Source: Magnetococcales bacterium | GTDB taxonomy: Bacteria > Pseudomonadota > Magnetococcia > Magnetococcales > JADFXB01 | Length of the DNA stretch: 36,739 nucleotides | Assembly (NCBI GenBank): GCA_015233935.1 | Contig: JADFXB010000028.1 | Coordinates: 1 to 36,739 of the forward strand | Direction of reading: 5' to 3' | Shown: positions 16,006 to 25,494 of the stretch, in pieces | Position numbering within the stretch: the first letter of the stretch is position 1 | Layout of the letters: each line of letters begins with the position of its first letter | Made by a program: the position numbers and the translations under genes | Notes under the pieces: model-generated | What the model was told of the DNA's origin: nothing | The model's database searches: none | What the model saw: only the letters and a program-made list of their open reading frames with translations

Positions 16006-18282
16006 ATGAAATTTTCCCCTCTCCATACCCGGTTTAACCCCACCCTCCTTAGGTGGATAAAATTTTTTTTCTTATTGCTGTCCATCACCCTCCCCACCGC
16101 CCAAGCCGGACAAAGCTATTTTTCCAGTCGCGCCAGCTTGATCCAGGAAGAACAACTGCGGGGAACCCTGGAAATTACATTGCACGGAGATACCACCCTC
16201 TACCAACCCCAACTGCTGGTCCACGGCCAAACCCTCTCCCAAGAGTTGGCCCGCTGGTCCCATTGGCTGCCCGGTCAACGGCAAAACCTGGTGCTGGAAC
16301 TGCCCGGCAAACCCAACCTGCCCGGCAATTACCACCTGTTGTTGGAAATAACCGGGCTTTTGGAAAATGGCCAGGCCATCTCCCTGTTGGATGGACTGCC
16401 CTACCATGTGGGCGCACGATTGATCCCACCCCCCATCCAACCCACCGTCCACCTCCACGGCGCAAAAGTGACCTGGCAAACGGCTGGTATCCCAGACCAC
16501 CAACTCTCCCTGACCCTGGTGCCAGCACCCTTCTCCCCCACGGTGCGCCTTACCAGTCGCCAAAACCAGTTGGAGCTGGCAGTCTTTCCTTCCTTGCCAG
16601 TGGCAGCCAACAGTCGCTTTGAATCCTTGGCACGCCTGGATTGGTCCTGGCAAGGCAATCATTACAGTGTGTTGACCCCCTGGCTGCTGGAAAGCGACGA
16701 CCAGGGAAGATGGCAACGGTTTCCCTGGTCCCACCCAACGCATATCCATTGGGCAAGAGATGGGGGACTCTGGCAGTCCCTGGCAGGTCTGTGCATGCTG
16801 GTGGCCCTCTACATGGGAGGTGGTCAACGTCCCAGCGGTGAACCCCATGCCTTGACCCACGCCTGGCCTGTCACCCTGCTCATGGTAACCTTGCTGGCTT
16901 TTACCTTGCCCTGGCAGCCATGGCCACAGGAGTGGGAACAGCTTGTTACCATCCTGCCCATTCTCCTGCTTCCCATAACGGCCCACTGGCTGGGCTTTTG
17001 CTGGCGATGGCCCCCTTTAAGCCGCATCTGGGCAGCAGCGGCCACCCTGGCAACCCTCCTGATGATGGACCATTGGGGAAGTGGTGCCTTCGCCGCCAAA
17101 GGTTGGTCCATGGTGATCCTGCTCCTCTTTTTCGCCACCATTGGACGCTTGCTGCACGGCTTCGGGGGGCGATGGCTGGCGGTTCTCCTGGCCATGATTC
17201 TTATCACCAACTTTCCCGCCACCTGGCTGGTGGCCATGGTCAGCCATTTGTTTCTGGGTTTCTTTCTGCGGGCTGGCTGGGCTGGTGTGGTGCGCTGGTT
17301 TTCCATCCAAATCAGCGCACTCCTGCTCTCCTCCTGGTGGTGGTTGCCCGGATTTTCCCTGGCCTCCCTCCCATCCCTGGCAGAGGAAGGGATCCGGTGG
17401 CAACACATTTTCCCTCCCGAAGGCTGGCCCTTCTTCCTCCTGGTGGCCTTGTGGCGCGGGGGCATCGGTGGCATGGCCCCCCTGGCCGTGGCCCTGGGGG
17501 CGGCATCCGTCTGGCTGGCCACCCGTTTGGAGGTCACCCACGCCTTGCAATGGGGATTCATGGTAACCGGGGGAATGGTTTTGGGAGCCTACTTAACCAC
17601 CCATTTGCGCCGCCCCCTGCTCTGGACCCTGGCCGCCCTTGCCCTGCTTCCCGCCTGGTGGGAGCAAGAACTCACCCAACAAAGCCGCACCATGGAAACC
17701 CACCGGCAAAGTGAAGAAAGCAGGGCCAGTTGGCCCTTCTGGCAACAGTTGAACCAATACCTGCACCACAACCCGCCCGCTGGCCATCTGGTGGTGGCCC
17801 CAGGGCACTTTGTCCCCCGCACCCTGTTGGAACCCTGGCAAAATCGCTCCCCCTACCCCTGGCAACATCGCTTGCAAAAAGAACTGGCCAAGCCCGTCAT
17901 CCAGCCGGATACCCTGCTGGCACTCATGGGAAAAACCGGTAGTCAAGCATTGGTGATTCAACAGCAAACCACGGTGCAGCAGTTGTTGCAGGATAAACGC
18001 TTCAAACTCCAACACTCCTTTGGTCCCTTGCACCTTCTCACAGCCTCCCTGCCTGCCCCCTCGCCCTCTTTGATGGAAAAATCCACAGTGGGGGCGCAAT
18101 TTTCCTGGCTTGCCCTGTCCATGTCCTTTTTGGGCGTCGCCATCCTGCTCTATTGCACCCTGGTGGCCGCCCCACCCCTGCCGCCAGAACGCATGATGCA
18201 GGCCCCCATGCCCTGGTTGCCCTTGTTGGCCATCCTGCTGGGATTGGCCGTCTTCTATGTATTGGAAAAAGGCGTCATCTGA
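16006..18282 (+). CDS. Large polytopic membrane protein of unknown function
   Basis: This 758-residue protein has a signal-like N-terminus (hydrophobic residues 17-34 ending AQAG). A periplasmic beta-rich domain follows to about residue 245, then roughly eleven membrane helices (about 250-555). A second soluble domain (about 560-685) contains HLVVAPGHFVPRTLLEPW and ends FGPLHLLTAS, and a pair of terminal helices (about 700-755) closes the protein. This layout recalls GT-C-fold glycosyltransferase relatives such as YfhO-type or PTPS-related membrane proteins, but no catalytic motif is clear. It starts five bases after the pilin-like gene, so the two are probably co-translated. The coding strand is strikingly C-rich, unlike neighbouring plus-strand genes. 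Confidence 0.7.
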   Translation: MKFSPLHTRFNPTLLRWIKFFFLLLSITLPTAQAGQSYFSSRASLIQEEQLRGTLEITLHGDTTLYQPQLLVHGQTLSQELARWSHWLPGQRQNLVLELPGKPNLPGNYHLLLEITGLLENGQAISLLDGLPYHVGARLIPPPIQPTVHLHGAKVTWQTAGIPDHQLSLTLVPAPFSPTVRLTSRQNQLELAVFPSLPVAANSRFESLARLDWSWQGNHYSVLTPWLLESDDQGRWQRFPWSHPTHIHWARDGGLWQSLAGLCMLVALYMGGGQRPSGEPHALTHAWPVTLLMVTLLAFTLPWQPWPQEWEQLVTILPILLLPITAHWLGFCWRWPPLSRIWAAAATLATLLMMDHWGSGAFAAKGWSMVILLLFFATIGRLLHGFGGRWLAVLLAMILITNFPATWLVAMVSHLFLGFFLRAGWAGVVRWFSIQISALLLSSWWWLPGFSLASLPSLAEEGIRWQHIFPPEGWPFFLLVALWRGGIGGMAPLAVALGAASVWLATRLEVTHALQWGFMVTGGMVLGAYLTTHLRRPLLWTLAALALLPAWWEQELTQQSRTMETHRQSEESRASWPFWQQLNQYLHHNPPAGHLVVAPGHFVPRTLLEPWQNRSPYPWQHRLQKELAKPVIQPDTLLALMGKTGSQALVIQQQTTVQQLLQDKRFKLQHSFGPLHLLTASLPAPSPSLMEKSTVGAQFSWLALSMSFLGVAILLYCTLVAAPPLPPERMMQAPMPWLPLLAILLGLAVFYVLEKGVI

Positions 18283-18325
18283 CGTATGATGTTGGGCTGT
18301 CTCAACCTTCCTGCGCGGGATGACT

Positions 18326-20128
18326 ATGGACGACCTGGACACCTTGCCGGTCATTCAACAATTACCAGAAAATTTGGCCAACCAGATTGCCGCTGGCGAG
18401 GTGGTGGAACGCCCGGCTTCGGTGATCAAGGAGTTGGTGGAAAACAGCCTGGATGCCGGGGCCAATCGCATCGATGTGCGGGTTGATGCTGGCGGCAAAC
18501 GGTTGATCCAGGTGAGTGACAACGGCCATGGCATGACCGGTGAACAGTTGCGCCTGGCCATCAAGCAACACGCCACCTCCAAATTGCGCTCAGTCGAGGA
18601 ACTCTTTCGCATTCAAACCCTGGGATTTCGGGGGGAGGCCCTGCCTTCCATCGCCTCCGTCTCCCATTTGGTCCTGGAAAGCCGCCCCCATGATCATGAC
18701 ACCGGCATGGCCCTTCAATTGGAAGGCGGGCAGGAGGTCTCCTTTGCCCCGGTGGTGATGCCTGCGGGTACCCGCATTACCGTGCGGCGACTCTTTTTCT
18801 CCACCCCCGCCCGCCTGAAATTTATGAAATCCGACAATACCGAAGCGGGTCATGTGGTGGATTTTTGCCAGCGCATGTCTCTGGCCTATCCTGATGTGGC
18901 CTTTCGCCTGCAATTGAATGAACGGGAGGTGATGGCGGTCAAGGCAGGGCAAAGTGAACGAGCCATGAAGGAGCGATTGAACAATGTGTTCGGTCCCACC
19001 TTTGCCGATCATTGCATCTCCTTTCGGGGCGATCATGAATTTGCCCGCCTTTCCGGCTGGTTGGGCGTTCCTGCCGAAGCCAGGAGTTCCGCCAATGCCA
19101 TGCATATTTTTGTCAATGGGCGTTGGGTGCGGGATCGTCTGCTCAATGCCGCCATTCGGGAGGTCTACCGGGACCTGTTGCCCCGTGATCGTTATCCCGC
19201 CATGGTCATGTTTTTGGAAATGCCCCCCTCCGAGGTGGATGTCAACGTCCACCCCGCCAAGCTGGAGGTGCGTTTTCGCAATCAGGGGGTGGTCTTTGCT
19301 GCGGTAAAACGCTTGTTGGGCAATGCCCTGGCCAGTCAGGGGGTGGTGGGGGTTCCGGCTGCACCACTGCCAGTGGTAAGGCCGGAGTTTCAGACACCCA
19401 CGGCAACCTTGCCCGCTGCCGTCTCCCGCCCGGTGGCCCCACCGGTATTTCAGCATGCACCCTCCTCCTATTCGTTGAGAGAGCCGCCCCAGCTGCCCTT
19501 CAATCCACCCCGCCGGGAGGAGCCGCAACAACCCCAGCCGGTGTGGGATCCCCCTTTGGGAGAGGCGTTGGGACAGGTGTTCGATTCCTTCATCATCGCC
19601 CGCAACCGGCAGGGATTGGTGATTGTCGATCAACATGCCGCCCATGAGCGCATAGTCTATGAATCCCTGAAACGGGCCTACGGGGAGAAAAAGGTTCCCC
19701 GCCAGAAGTTATTGATCCCGGAACAAATGCCCCTGCCACCTGCGGAGGCGGAACGGTTGCGTCCCTGGGTGGCCGAGTTGGCTGCATTGGGGGTGGTGGT
19801 GGAGCCGTTTGGACGGGATACCTTTGTGGTGCGGGAGCTGCCGGTACATGTGGCGGAAGGCACTGCCAAAGAGCTGGTGTGGCAGATGGTGGAGGAGTTG
19901 GAGGCCACCGGGCGCACCGGTGCCCTACAGGAGCGGCAGGAAAAAATGTTGGTGACCATGGCGTGTCATGGTTCGGTGCGTTTTGGTCGGCGCATGAGTG
20001 TCATGGAGATGAATGCCTTGTTGCGGCAGATCGAGGCTACCCCGTTGGCCGATTGGTGCGGCCATGGTCGTCCCACCCATGTGCAGTTGAATGAGGAGGA
20101 GTTGCGAAAATTGTTCAACCGCCGTTAA
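18326..20128 (+). CDS. mutL: DNA mismatch repair protein MutL (endonuclease type)
   Basis: This protein of 600 residues couples MutS mismatch recognition to strand removal. The N-terminal GHKL ATPase has NQIAAGEVVERPASVIKELV, DNGHGM, HATSKL and LGFRGEAL. A proline-rich linker (about 335-405) joins the C-terminal dimerisation domain. That domain keeps the metal-dependent nicking motif DQHA(x2)E(x4)E at residues 435-446, plus ACHGSVRFGRR and CGHGRP (578-583). This indicates the nicking MutL of bacteria without MutH. ATG 18326 is chosen over 18320 for spacing from GGGA. Its end overlaps the end of tlyA by 14 bases. Confidence 0.97.
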   Translation: MDDLDTLPVIQQLPENLANQIAAGEVVERPASVIKELVENSLDAGANRIDVRVDAGGKRLIQVSDNGHGMTGEQLRLAIKQHATSKLRSVEELFRIQTLGFRGEALPSIASVSHLVLESRPHDHDTGMALQLEGGQEVSFAPVVMPAGTRITVRRLFFSTPARLKFMKSDNTEAGHVVDFCQRMSLAYPDVAFRLQLNEREVMAVKAGQSERAMKERLNNVFGPTFADHCISFRGDHEFARLSGWLGVPAEARSSANAMHIFVNGRWVRDRLLNAAIREVYRDLLPRDRYPAMVMFLEMPPSEVDVNVHPAKLEVRFRNQGVVFAAVKRLLGNALASQGVVGVPAAPLPVVRPEFQTPTATLPAAVSRPVAPPVFQHAPSSYSLREPPQLPFNPPRREEPQQPQPVWDPPLGEALGQVFDSFIIARNRQGLVIVDQHAAHERIVYESLKRAYGEKKVPRQKLLIPEQMPLPPAEAERLRPWVAELAALGVVVEPFGRDTFVVRELPVHVAEGTAKELVWQMVEELEATGRTGALQERQEKMLVTMACHGSVRFGRRMSVMEMNALLRQIEATPLADWCGHGRPTHVQLNEEELRKLFNRR

Positions 20129-20852
20129 TGGTGAAGTGGTAGAGAAATTCCACGTTGCCCGCCGGACCTATAATGGGGGAGGGGATCACCCCCACGCTGT
20201 GGACCCCCGCCGCTTGGGCAAACTGCACCACCTCATTCACCGCCTGCTGTCGCAACTCCGGTTCCCGCACCACCCCACCCTTGCCCACCTTACCCTTGCC
20301 CACTTCAAATTGGGGTTTGATTAGAATCACTGCCTGGCCATGGGGTTGCAACAGGGGCAACAAGGCAGGCAATACCAGGCGGACACTGATAAAACTGATA
20401 TCCATGGTGAGAAAATCAATGGGATCGGGAATGTGTTGCCGGTCCAGATAGCGGGCATTGGTGCGTTCCAGGTTGACCACCCTGGCATCCTGGCTCAGGG
20501 ACCAGGCCAGTTGACCATACCCCACATCCACCGCAAATACCTTACTGGCTCCATGGGCCAATAGAACGCTGGTAAAACCACCGGTGGAGGCCCCCACATC
20601 CAGGCAGGTCCAGCCTTGGGGGTTGATCTGCCAATGTTCCATGGCGTGCACCAGTTTAAGACCGCCACGGGAGGCCCAGGGGAAGTCTTCTTCTTTCAGC
20701 TCCAGTTGGATGTCGGAAGGCAGCATATCCCCCGCCTTGCCCCCCACCTGCCCGGCAATCATCACCTTACCCGCCATGATCAAGCGTTGGGCCTGCTGAC
20801 GGGAGGCGACCAGACCACGGGTGACCAGCAATTTGTCCAGCCGTTCCCGCAT
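20115..20852 (-). CDS. tlyA: TlyA family rRNA 2'-O-methyltransferase / hemolysin-like protein
   Basis: This 245-residue protein has an N-terminal S4 RNA-binding domain (residues 1 to about 60, RLDKLLVTRGLVASRQQAQRL) and an FtsJ-like SAM methyltransferase domain. The SAM-binding motif is DVGASTGGFTSVLL, with DISFIS and LIKPQFE further on. Mycobacterial TlyA methylates 16S and 23S rRNA; the role in Proteobacteria is less certain, though the gene is often linked to dxs as here. The ATG at 20852 lies four bases after the dxs stop, so it is the last gene of the xseA-tlyA run. Confidence 0.92.
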   Translation of the reverse strand: MRERLDKLLVTRGLVASRQQAQRLIMAGKVMIAGQVGGKAGDMLPSDIQLELKEEDFPWASRGGLKLVHAMEHWQINPQGWTCLDVGASTGGFTSVLLAHGASKVFAVDVGYGQLAWSLSQDARVVNLERTNARYLDRQHIPDPIDFLTMDISFISVRLVLPALLPLLQPHGQAVILIKPQFEVGKGKVGKGGVVREPELRQQAVNEVVQFAQAAGVHSVGVIPSPIIGPAGNVEFLYHFTINGG

Positions 20853-20856
20853 GGAT

Positions 20857-22725
20857 TCAGGCGGAGAGGAGTTGTTGCAGGGTTTGGGCGATGCCTTCTG
20901 GATGCAAGCCCAACTCCTGGCGCAGTTCGTTTTGGGTGCCCTGGTGGATGAATTGATCGGGCAGGCCCAGTTGCCGCACCCGTAAACCCCGGTCCAGACG
21001 GCCATCTTTGGCCAGGGATTCCAGAACGGCAGAACCAAAGCCCCCCGCCACATTGTTTTCTTCCAGGGTGACCAGCAGGGGCAGGGAGGCGGCCTCCCGC
21101 AATAAATTTTCATCCAGGGGTTTGATGTAGCGAAAATCGTAGACGGCCACAGAGATACCCTGTTTTTCCAGCAGGGAGGCGGCTTGCAGGGCGTGGTGGG
21201 TCAAGTGTCCCACCGAGGCGATGGCGGCGTGTTGGCCACTCTTCAAACGGCGTCCCACCCCCACTGGAATGGGTTTCATGGCTTCCGGCGGCAGTCCCAC
21301 CACCGAGCCACGAGGGTAGCGAATGGCCACCGGTTTTTCCAGGGTGACGGCGGTGGCCAGCATGTGGCGCAATTCGTTTTCATCGGCAGGGGCCATGAAC
21401 ACCAGGTTGGGCACGGTGCGCAGGAAGGAAATATCAAAGGCCCCTGCATGGGTGGGACCATCCGCCCCTACCAGACCTGCCCGGTCCAGGGCAAAGATGA
21501 CCGGTAAATTTTGCAAGGCCACGTCGTGGATGATTTGATCATAGGCCCGTTGCAAAAAGGTGGAATAGATGGCCACCACCGGGATCAACCCTTCACAGGC
21601 CATGCCAGCGGCAAAGGTGACCGCGTGTTGTTCGGCGATGCCCACATCAAAAAATCGGGAGGGAAAGCGGCTTTGAAAATGGTTGAGGCCGGTTCCTTCT
21701 GGCATGGCGGCGGTGATGGCAGCGATACGGGGATTGGCCATGGCCAACTCCACCAGGGTATCGGCAAAGACCTGGGTGTAGGAGGGTTTGCCGCCGTTGG
21801 TGGGCAAGACCCCGGTATCCCGATCAAAGGGGGCAACACCGTGATAGGTGCAGGGATTGGCCTCAGCGGGTGGAAAGCCTTTGCCCTTTTTGGTCACCAC
21901 ATGCAAAAGAATGGGACCATTCAACTCTTTGATATTGTTAAGCGTAGGCAAGAGTTGGCCAAAATCGTGACCGTCAATGGGGCCGAAATAGGTAAATCCC
22001 AACTCCTCGAAGAGGGTTCCAGGGGTGAGAAACCCCTTCATATGCTCTTCCGCCTTGCGGGCCGCCTCTTTCAGGGGTTCGGAAATGCGGCTCAAGACCC
22101 GTTCGGTGCCTCCCCGCAGGCGGGTATAGAAGCGTCCGCTCAAAATGCGGCTCAGATAGGCGGAGATGGCTCCCACATTGGGGGAGATGGACATTTCGTT
22201 GTCGTTGAGGACGACGATTAGATCACACAGGGCGTGTTGTCCGGCATTGTTGAGGGCTTCAAAGGCCATGCCGGCGGTGAGGGCACCATCGCCGATGACG
22301 GCAATCACCTTGCGCCGTTGTCCCTGCTGACGGGAGGCCAGGGCCATACCGAGACCGGCAGAGATGGAGGTGGAGGAGTGGCCCGCTCCAAAAGGATCAT
22401 AGGGGCTTTCTTCCCGGCGGGTGAAGCCGGAGATACCGTCCCGTTGGCGCAGGGTGGCCATTTTTTGCCGCCGACCGGTGATAATTTTATGGGGATAGGA
22501 TTGATGGCCCACATCCCAGATTAAACGGTCATGGGGGGTGTTGAAGACATGGTGGAGGGCGATGGTCAACTCCACCACCCCCAGGCTGGCTCCCAGATGG
22601 CCCCCGGTTTGTGACACGGTATCGATGGTGCACTGGCGCACCTCTTCCGCCAGACGGATCAATTCGGCTTCCGGGAGTCGGCGGATGGCGGCGGGATCGT
22701 TGATGGATTCCAATAGAGAACTCAT
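20857..22725 (-). CDS. dxs: 1-deoxy-D-xylulose-5-phosphate synthase
   Basis: This 622-residue protein is the family length. It condenses pyruvate and glyceraldehyde 3-phosphate in a thiamine-diphosphate-dependent reaction, the first step of the DOXP/MEP isoprenoid pathway. Visible landmarks are DVGHQSYPHKIITGR, the thiamine-diphosphate motif GDGALTAGMAFEALNNAG continuing to LNDNEMSISPNVG, the second-domain EQHAVTFAAGMA, and a transketolase C-terminal domain. It starts nine bases after the ispA stop, and tlyA follows four bases after its own stop, so it is mid-operon. Confidence 0.98.
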   Translation of the reverse strand: MSSLLESINDPAAIRRLPEAELIRLAEEVRQCTIDTVSQTGGHLGASLGVVELTIALHHVFNTPHDRLIWDVGHQSYPHKIITGRRQKMATLRQRDGISGFTRREESPYDPFGAGHSSTSISAGLGMALASRQQGQRRKVIAVIGDGALTAGMAFEALNNAGQHALCDLIVVLNDNEMSISPNVGAISAYLSRILSGRFYTRLRGGTERVLSRISEPLKEAARKAEEHMKGFLTPGTLFEELGFTYFGPIDGHDFGQLLPTLNNIKELNGPILLHVVTKKGKGFPPAEANPCTYHGVAPFDRDTGVLPTNGGKPSYTQVFADTLVELAMANPRIAAITAAMPEGTGLNHFQSRFPSRFFDVGIAEQHAVTFAAGMACEGLIPVVAIYSTFLQRAYDQIIHDVALQNLPVIFALDRAGLVGADGPTHAGAFDISFLRTVPNLVFMAPADENELRHMLATAVTLEKPVAIRYPRGSVVGLPPEAMKPIPVGVGRRLKSGQHAAIASVGHLTHHALQAASLLEKQGISVAVYDFRYIKPLDENLLREAASLPLLVTLEENNVAGGFGSAVLESLAKDGRLDRGLRVRQLGLPDQFIHQGTQNELRQELGLHPEGIAQTLQQLLSA

Positions 22726-22734
22726 GGCGTCTCT

Positions 22735-23628
22735 TTACTGGCTGCGGGAGAGAATATAACGCGCCAGCTCCCGCAGGGGATCGGCACTGGATGGAAAGTC
22801 GGCCAGGGCGTGGAGGGCTTCGTCCACATAATTTTGTGCCTCCTGGCGGGCACGGCTGATGCCCATGAGTTGGGTGTAGGTGGATTTTTGCTTGCGCCGG
22901 TCGGAACCGGCGGTTTTGCCCAACTGGCTGGTGTCACCGATTTCGTCCAGAATGTCATCGACGATCTGGAAGGCGATACCGATGGCTTCCCCATAACGGT
23001 TTAGATGGTGCACTTGATCGGGAGTTCCGCCTGCCAGCATGGCCCCGCAAACCGTGGCGCAACGAATGAGGGCACCGGTTTTATGAATATGAATATTTTG
23101 CAGTTCGGCCAGTTCCACCTGACGGCCTTCCGCCAGCAGATCGAACATTTGTCCCCCTACCATGCCGAAGATACCGGCATCTCGTGCCAGATAGTGGATG
23201 GCGGTGAGTTGGGTGGAGGCTGTCACCCCTTCCATGGGGGAGGTGGCCAGTTGGAAGGCCAGGGTGAGCAGACCGTCCCCTGCCAGGATGGCAGTGGCTT
23301 CATCGAACTGTTTATGACAGGTGGGTAGACCTCGGCGCAGATCATCGTCATCCATGGCGGGCAGATCGTCGTGGATGAGGGAGTAGGTATGGATGCACTC
23401 CATGGCGCAGGCGAAGGGCAACAGGGGCAAACAGGAGGCCCCCACCGCTTCAGCAGCCGCCAGAACCAAAATGGGACGCAACCGTTTCCCACCGGCCAGC
23501 AAGCTGTAGCGCATGGCCTGGTTGAGACGGGCGGGTGGTTTGTCGGCGGCAGGGGTGAGGGTGTCCAGCCCCTTTTCAACCAAGGATTTTTTCTCGTTCA
23601 GATAGTCCTTGAGGTTCACGTTCGTCAT
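22735..23628 (-). CDS. ispA: Farnesyl diphosphate synthase (polyprenyl synthetase)
   Basis: This 297-residue cytosolic enzyme condenses isopentenyl diphosphate with dimethylallyl or geranyl diphosphate to give farnesyl diphosphate, precursor of quinones and undecaprenyl carrier. The first aspartate-rich motif is at residues 87-93 (DDLPAMD) and the second at 224-228 (DDILD). The substrate motif GGKRLRP is at 46-52. The extended first motif (two extra residues) is the bacterial FPP synthase type. Its ATG overlaps the xseB stop by four bases (ATGA), and dxs follows. Confidence 0.96.
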   Translation of the reverse strand: MTNVNLKDYLNEKKSLVEKGLDTLTPAADKPPARLNQAMRYSLLAGGKRLRPILVLAAAEAVGASCLPLLPFACAMECIHTYSLIHDDLPAMDDDDLRRGLPTCHKQFDEATAILAGDGLLTLAFQLATSPMEGVTASTQLTAIHYLARDAGIFGMVGGQMFDLLAEGRQVELAELQNIHIHKTGALIRCATVCGAMLAGGTPDQVHHLNRYGEAIGIAFQIVDDILDEIGDTSQLGKTAGSDRRKQKSTYTQLMGISRARQEAQNYVDEALHALADFPSSADPLRELARYILSRSQ

Positions 23629-23828
23629 GCAGGGTTGGAGGTGGATGATTCGGTCAACTCTTCAACACGCTTTTCCGCTTCGTCCAGCCGTTGTTGACAG
23701 CGACGCGCGAGGGCGGTTCCCTCTTCAAAGGCGGCCAGGCTCTCTTCCAGGGAGAGTTCCCCCTTTTCCAACCGTTGCACCAGGGATTCCAGACGGGCCA
23801 GGTCTGTCTCAAAGGTTTGTTTTGCCAT
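23625..23828 (-). CDS. xseB: Exodeoxyribonuclease VII small subunit
   Basis: This 67-residue acidic helical protein matches XseB: FETDLARLESLVQRLEKGELSLEESLAAFEEG and then a coiled-coil tail rich in arginine and glutamate. Several copies wrap the large subunit to make exonuclease VII, which degrades single-stranded DNA. The ATG at 23828 after AAAGGA is preferred over an extension of 17 non-conserved residues. It overlaps ispA by four bases, and xseA lies 107 bases upstream. Confidence 0.95.
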   Translation of the reverse strand: MAKQTFETDLARLESLVQRLEKGELSLEESLAAFEEGTALARRCQQRLDEAEKRVEELTESSTSNPA

Positions 23829-23935
23829 GCGTCGTCCTTTACTCCGACGGCAAGTCGGAATGTTGAACTCCATTTCCACACTCCCATGATTCCCCTAGGA
23901 TAGCCCTTCCTGTCTCCCGGTTCAATGCGTCCTTA

Positions 23936-25216
23936 TCAAATTGTGTTTTTTATGTGCACCACGGAGGCTTGCAGGCTTCCCTGGGCCAGGGTGACCTGAA
24001 TGGAATCGTTGGGTTGCAAGGAGTCGGCCTGGCGGACGATTTGGCCTTGTTGGTTGTGGACCAGGGCGTAACCTCGTTGCAGGACGGCGGCGGGGGAGAG
24101 GGAGTGGAGGGCGGCCAGCAGGGTGGCGAGACGGTGGCGGCGACGGTCCAGGGGTTGGTGGACCACGGCGGACAGGCGTTGTTGCAGGTGTTGCACGTGT
24201 TGTTGCTGATTGAGCAGACGGTGGTGGATGGCACGGGCCAGCCGTTCCGGCAGTTCGTCGCAGCGCAGGCGGTGGCTTTCGATGCGTTGGCGGGGATGGC
24301 GCAGTTGCAGCAGGGTGCGTTTTAAATGTTCCTGGTGCAGGAGCATTTTTTTGCGGGCGGCCTGGAGGAGGCGTTGTTGCAGGGAGGTGAGGCGTTCTTG
24401 CAGGGCTTGCCGGTCTCCGGCCACTCGTTGGGCGGCGGCGGTGGGGGTGGCGGCCCGCAGGTCGGCGGCCAGATCCGCAAGGGAGGTGTCCACTTCATGG
24501 CCAACTGCACTGATGACGGGTATTTTGGAGCGGGCGATGGCTCTGACCACCAGTTCGCTGTTGAAAGCGGATAAATCATCGGCGGAGCCGCCACCCCGCC
24601 CGCACAGGATGACCTGGCAGCGGCCATCCTGGTTGAGGCGGTCCAGGGCGGCGGCAATTTCGGCAGCGGCACCGTCTCCTTGTACACGGGCGTGGGCGAG
24701 AATCAGGTGGTAGCCCACCATGCGTTCGTCCAGCACCCGCAGGATATCCTGCAAGGCGGCACCGCTGCGGGAGGTGACCACGCCGATGATGCGGGGCAGG
24801 AGGGGGAGGGGTTTTTTCCGTTGTGGGGAGAAGATTCCCTCGGCGTTGAGTTGGGCGTGGAGTTTCAGGAGCATTTCCCGGTCGCTGCCGGAGCCTGCCG
24901 GGGTCATGGCTTCCACCACCAGTTGGTATTCTCCCCGTGGTGGATAGACGGTCACCCGCCCGGTGACCTGCACCGCTTCGCCGTTGCGTGGGGAGTGGGT
25001 GATGCGCATGCGGGCGGTGCGCCATACCACCGCGCGAATTTGTGCCTCGCCATCGGCCAGGGTGAAGTAGAGATGGCCGGAGGCGGGCATTTTCAGATCA
25101 AAAATTTCCCCCCGCACCCGCACATAGGGCAAGGCATTTTCCAACAACTCGCGAATGCGTCCGTTGAGTTGGGAGACGGTCAGGATGGTGGCGAGGGAGG
25201 GGGTGTAGGGTTCCAT
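23936..25216 (-). CDS. xseA: Exodeoxyribonuclease VII large subunit
   Basis: This 426-residue protein has an N-terminal OB-fold (tVSQLNGRIRELLEN, then VRVRGEI and MPASGHLYFTL), the catalytic exonuclease domain (GVVTSRSGAALQDILRVL, then ILCGRGGGSADDL and SAVGHEVD), and a long coiled coil. It ends with the family tail ALLAALHSLSPAAVLQRGYALV. With XseB it cuts single-stranded DNA from both ends. The ATG at 25216 fits family length; a frame extension of 30 residues upstream is not conserved. No clear ribosome site is visible. Confidence 0.96.
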   Translation of the reverse strand: MEPYTPSLATILTVSQLNGRIRELLENALPYVRVRGEIFDLKMPASGHLYFTLADGEAQIRAVVWRTARMRITHSPRNGEAVQVTGRVTVYPPRGEYQLVVEAMTPAGSGSDREMLLKLHAQLNAEGIFSPQRKKPLPLLPRIIGVVTSRSGAALQDILRVLDERMVGYHLILAHARVQGDGAAAEIAAALDRLNQDGRCQVILCGRGGGSADDLSAFNSELVVRAIARSKIPVISAVGHEVDTSLADLAADLRAATPTAAAQRVAGDRQALQERLTSLQQRLLQAARKKMLLHQEHLKRTLLQLRHPRQRIESHRLRCDELPERLARAIHHRLLNQQQHVQHLQQRLSAVVHQPLDRRRHRLATLLAALHSLSPAAVLQRGYALVHNQQGQIVRQADSLQPNDSIQVTLAQGSLQASVVHIKNTI

Positions 25217-25266
25217 GAGGAAATGGGTGTGACCGGCAAAATGAGAGAAAGAATTGTTGAGTTTGA

Positions 25267-25494
25267 TTATTTGTCGGTGGTAGAAAAACGCCGTAGTGCC
25301 TTCCACATATCCTGACCGGTGGCTTGTAAATCTTTGGCCATGGCCAAGCGGTCGGTGGCGAAGGCTTGTTGAACGGAGGCAACGGGAGTGGTGAAACGGC
25401 GCAACCTGGGGTGGGTTACGGTCTTTTCTTCCTCTGGCATCAGGTTGAACAGATCCCCTATACCAAGCAGGAGGGGATGCAGGGTGCTTTTCAT
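25267..25494 (-). CDS. Hypothetical protein, 75 residues
   Basis: A short frame begins at ATG 25494 a few bases after GAGATC. It encodes a small basic protein (MKSTLHPLLLGIGDLFNLMP at the start, then charged helices ending KALRRFSTTDK). There is no signal peptide or cysteine. It lies 50 bases ahead of xseA on the same strand and probably shares its transcript. I recognise no family. Confidence 0.5.
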   Translation of the reverse strand: MKSTLHPLLLGIGDLFNLMPEEEKTVTHPRLRRFTTPVASVQQAFATDRLAMAKDLQATGQDMWKALRRFSTTDK

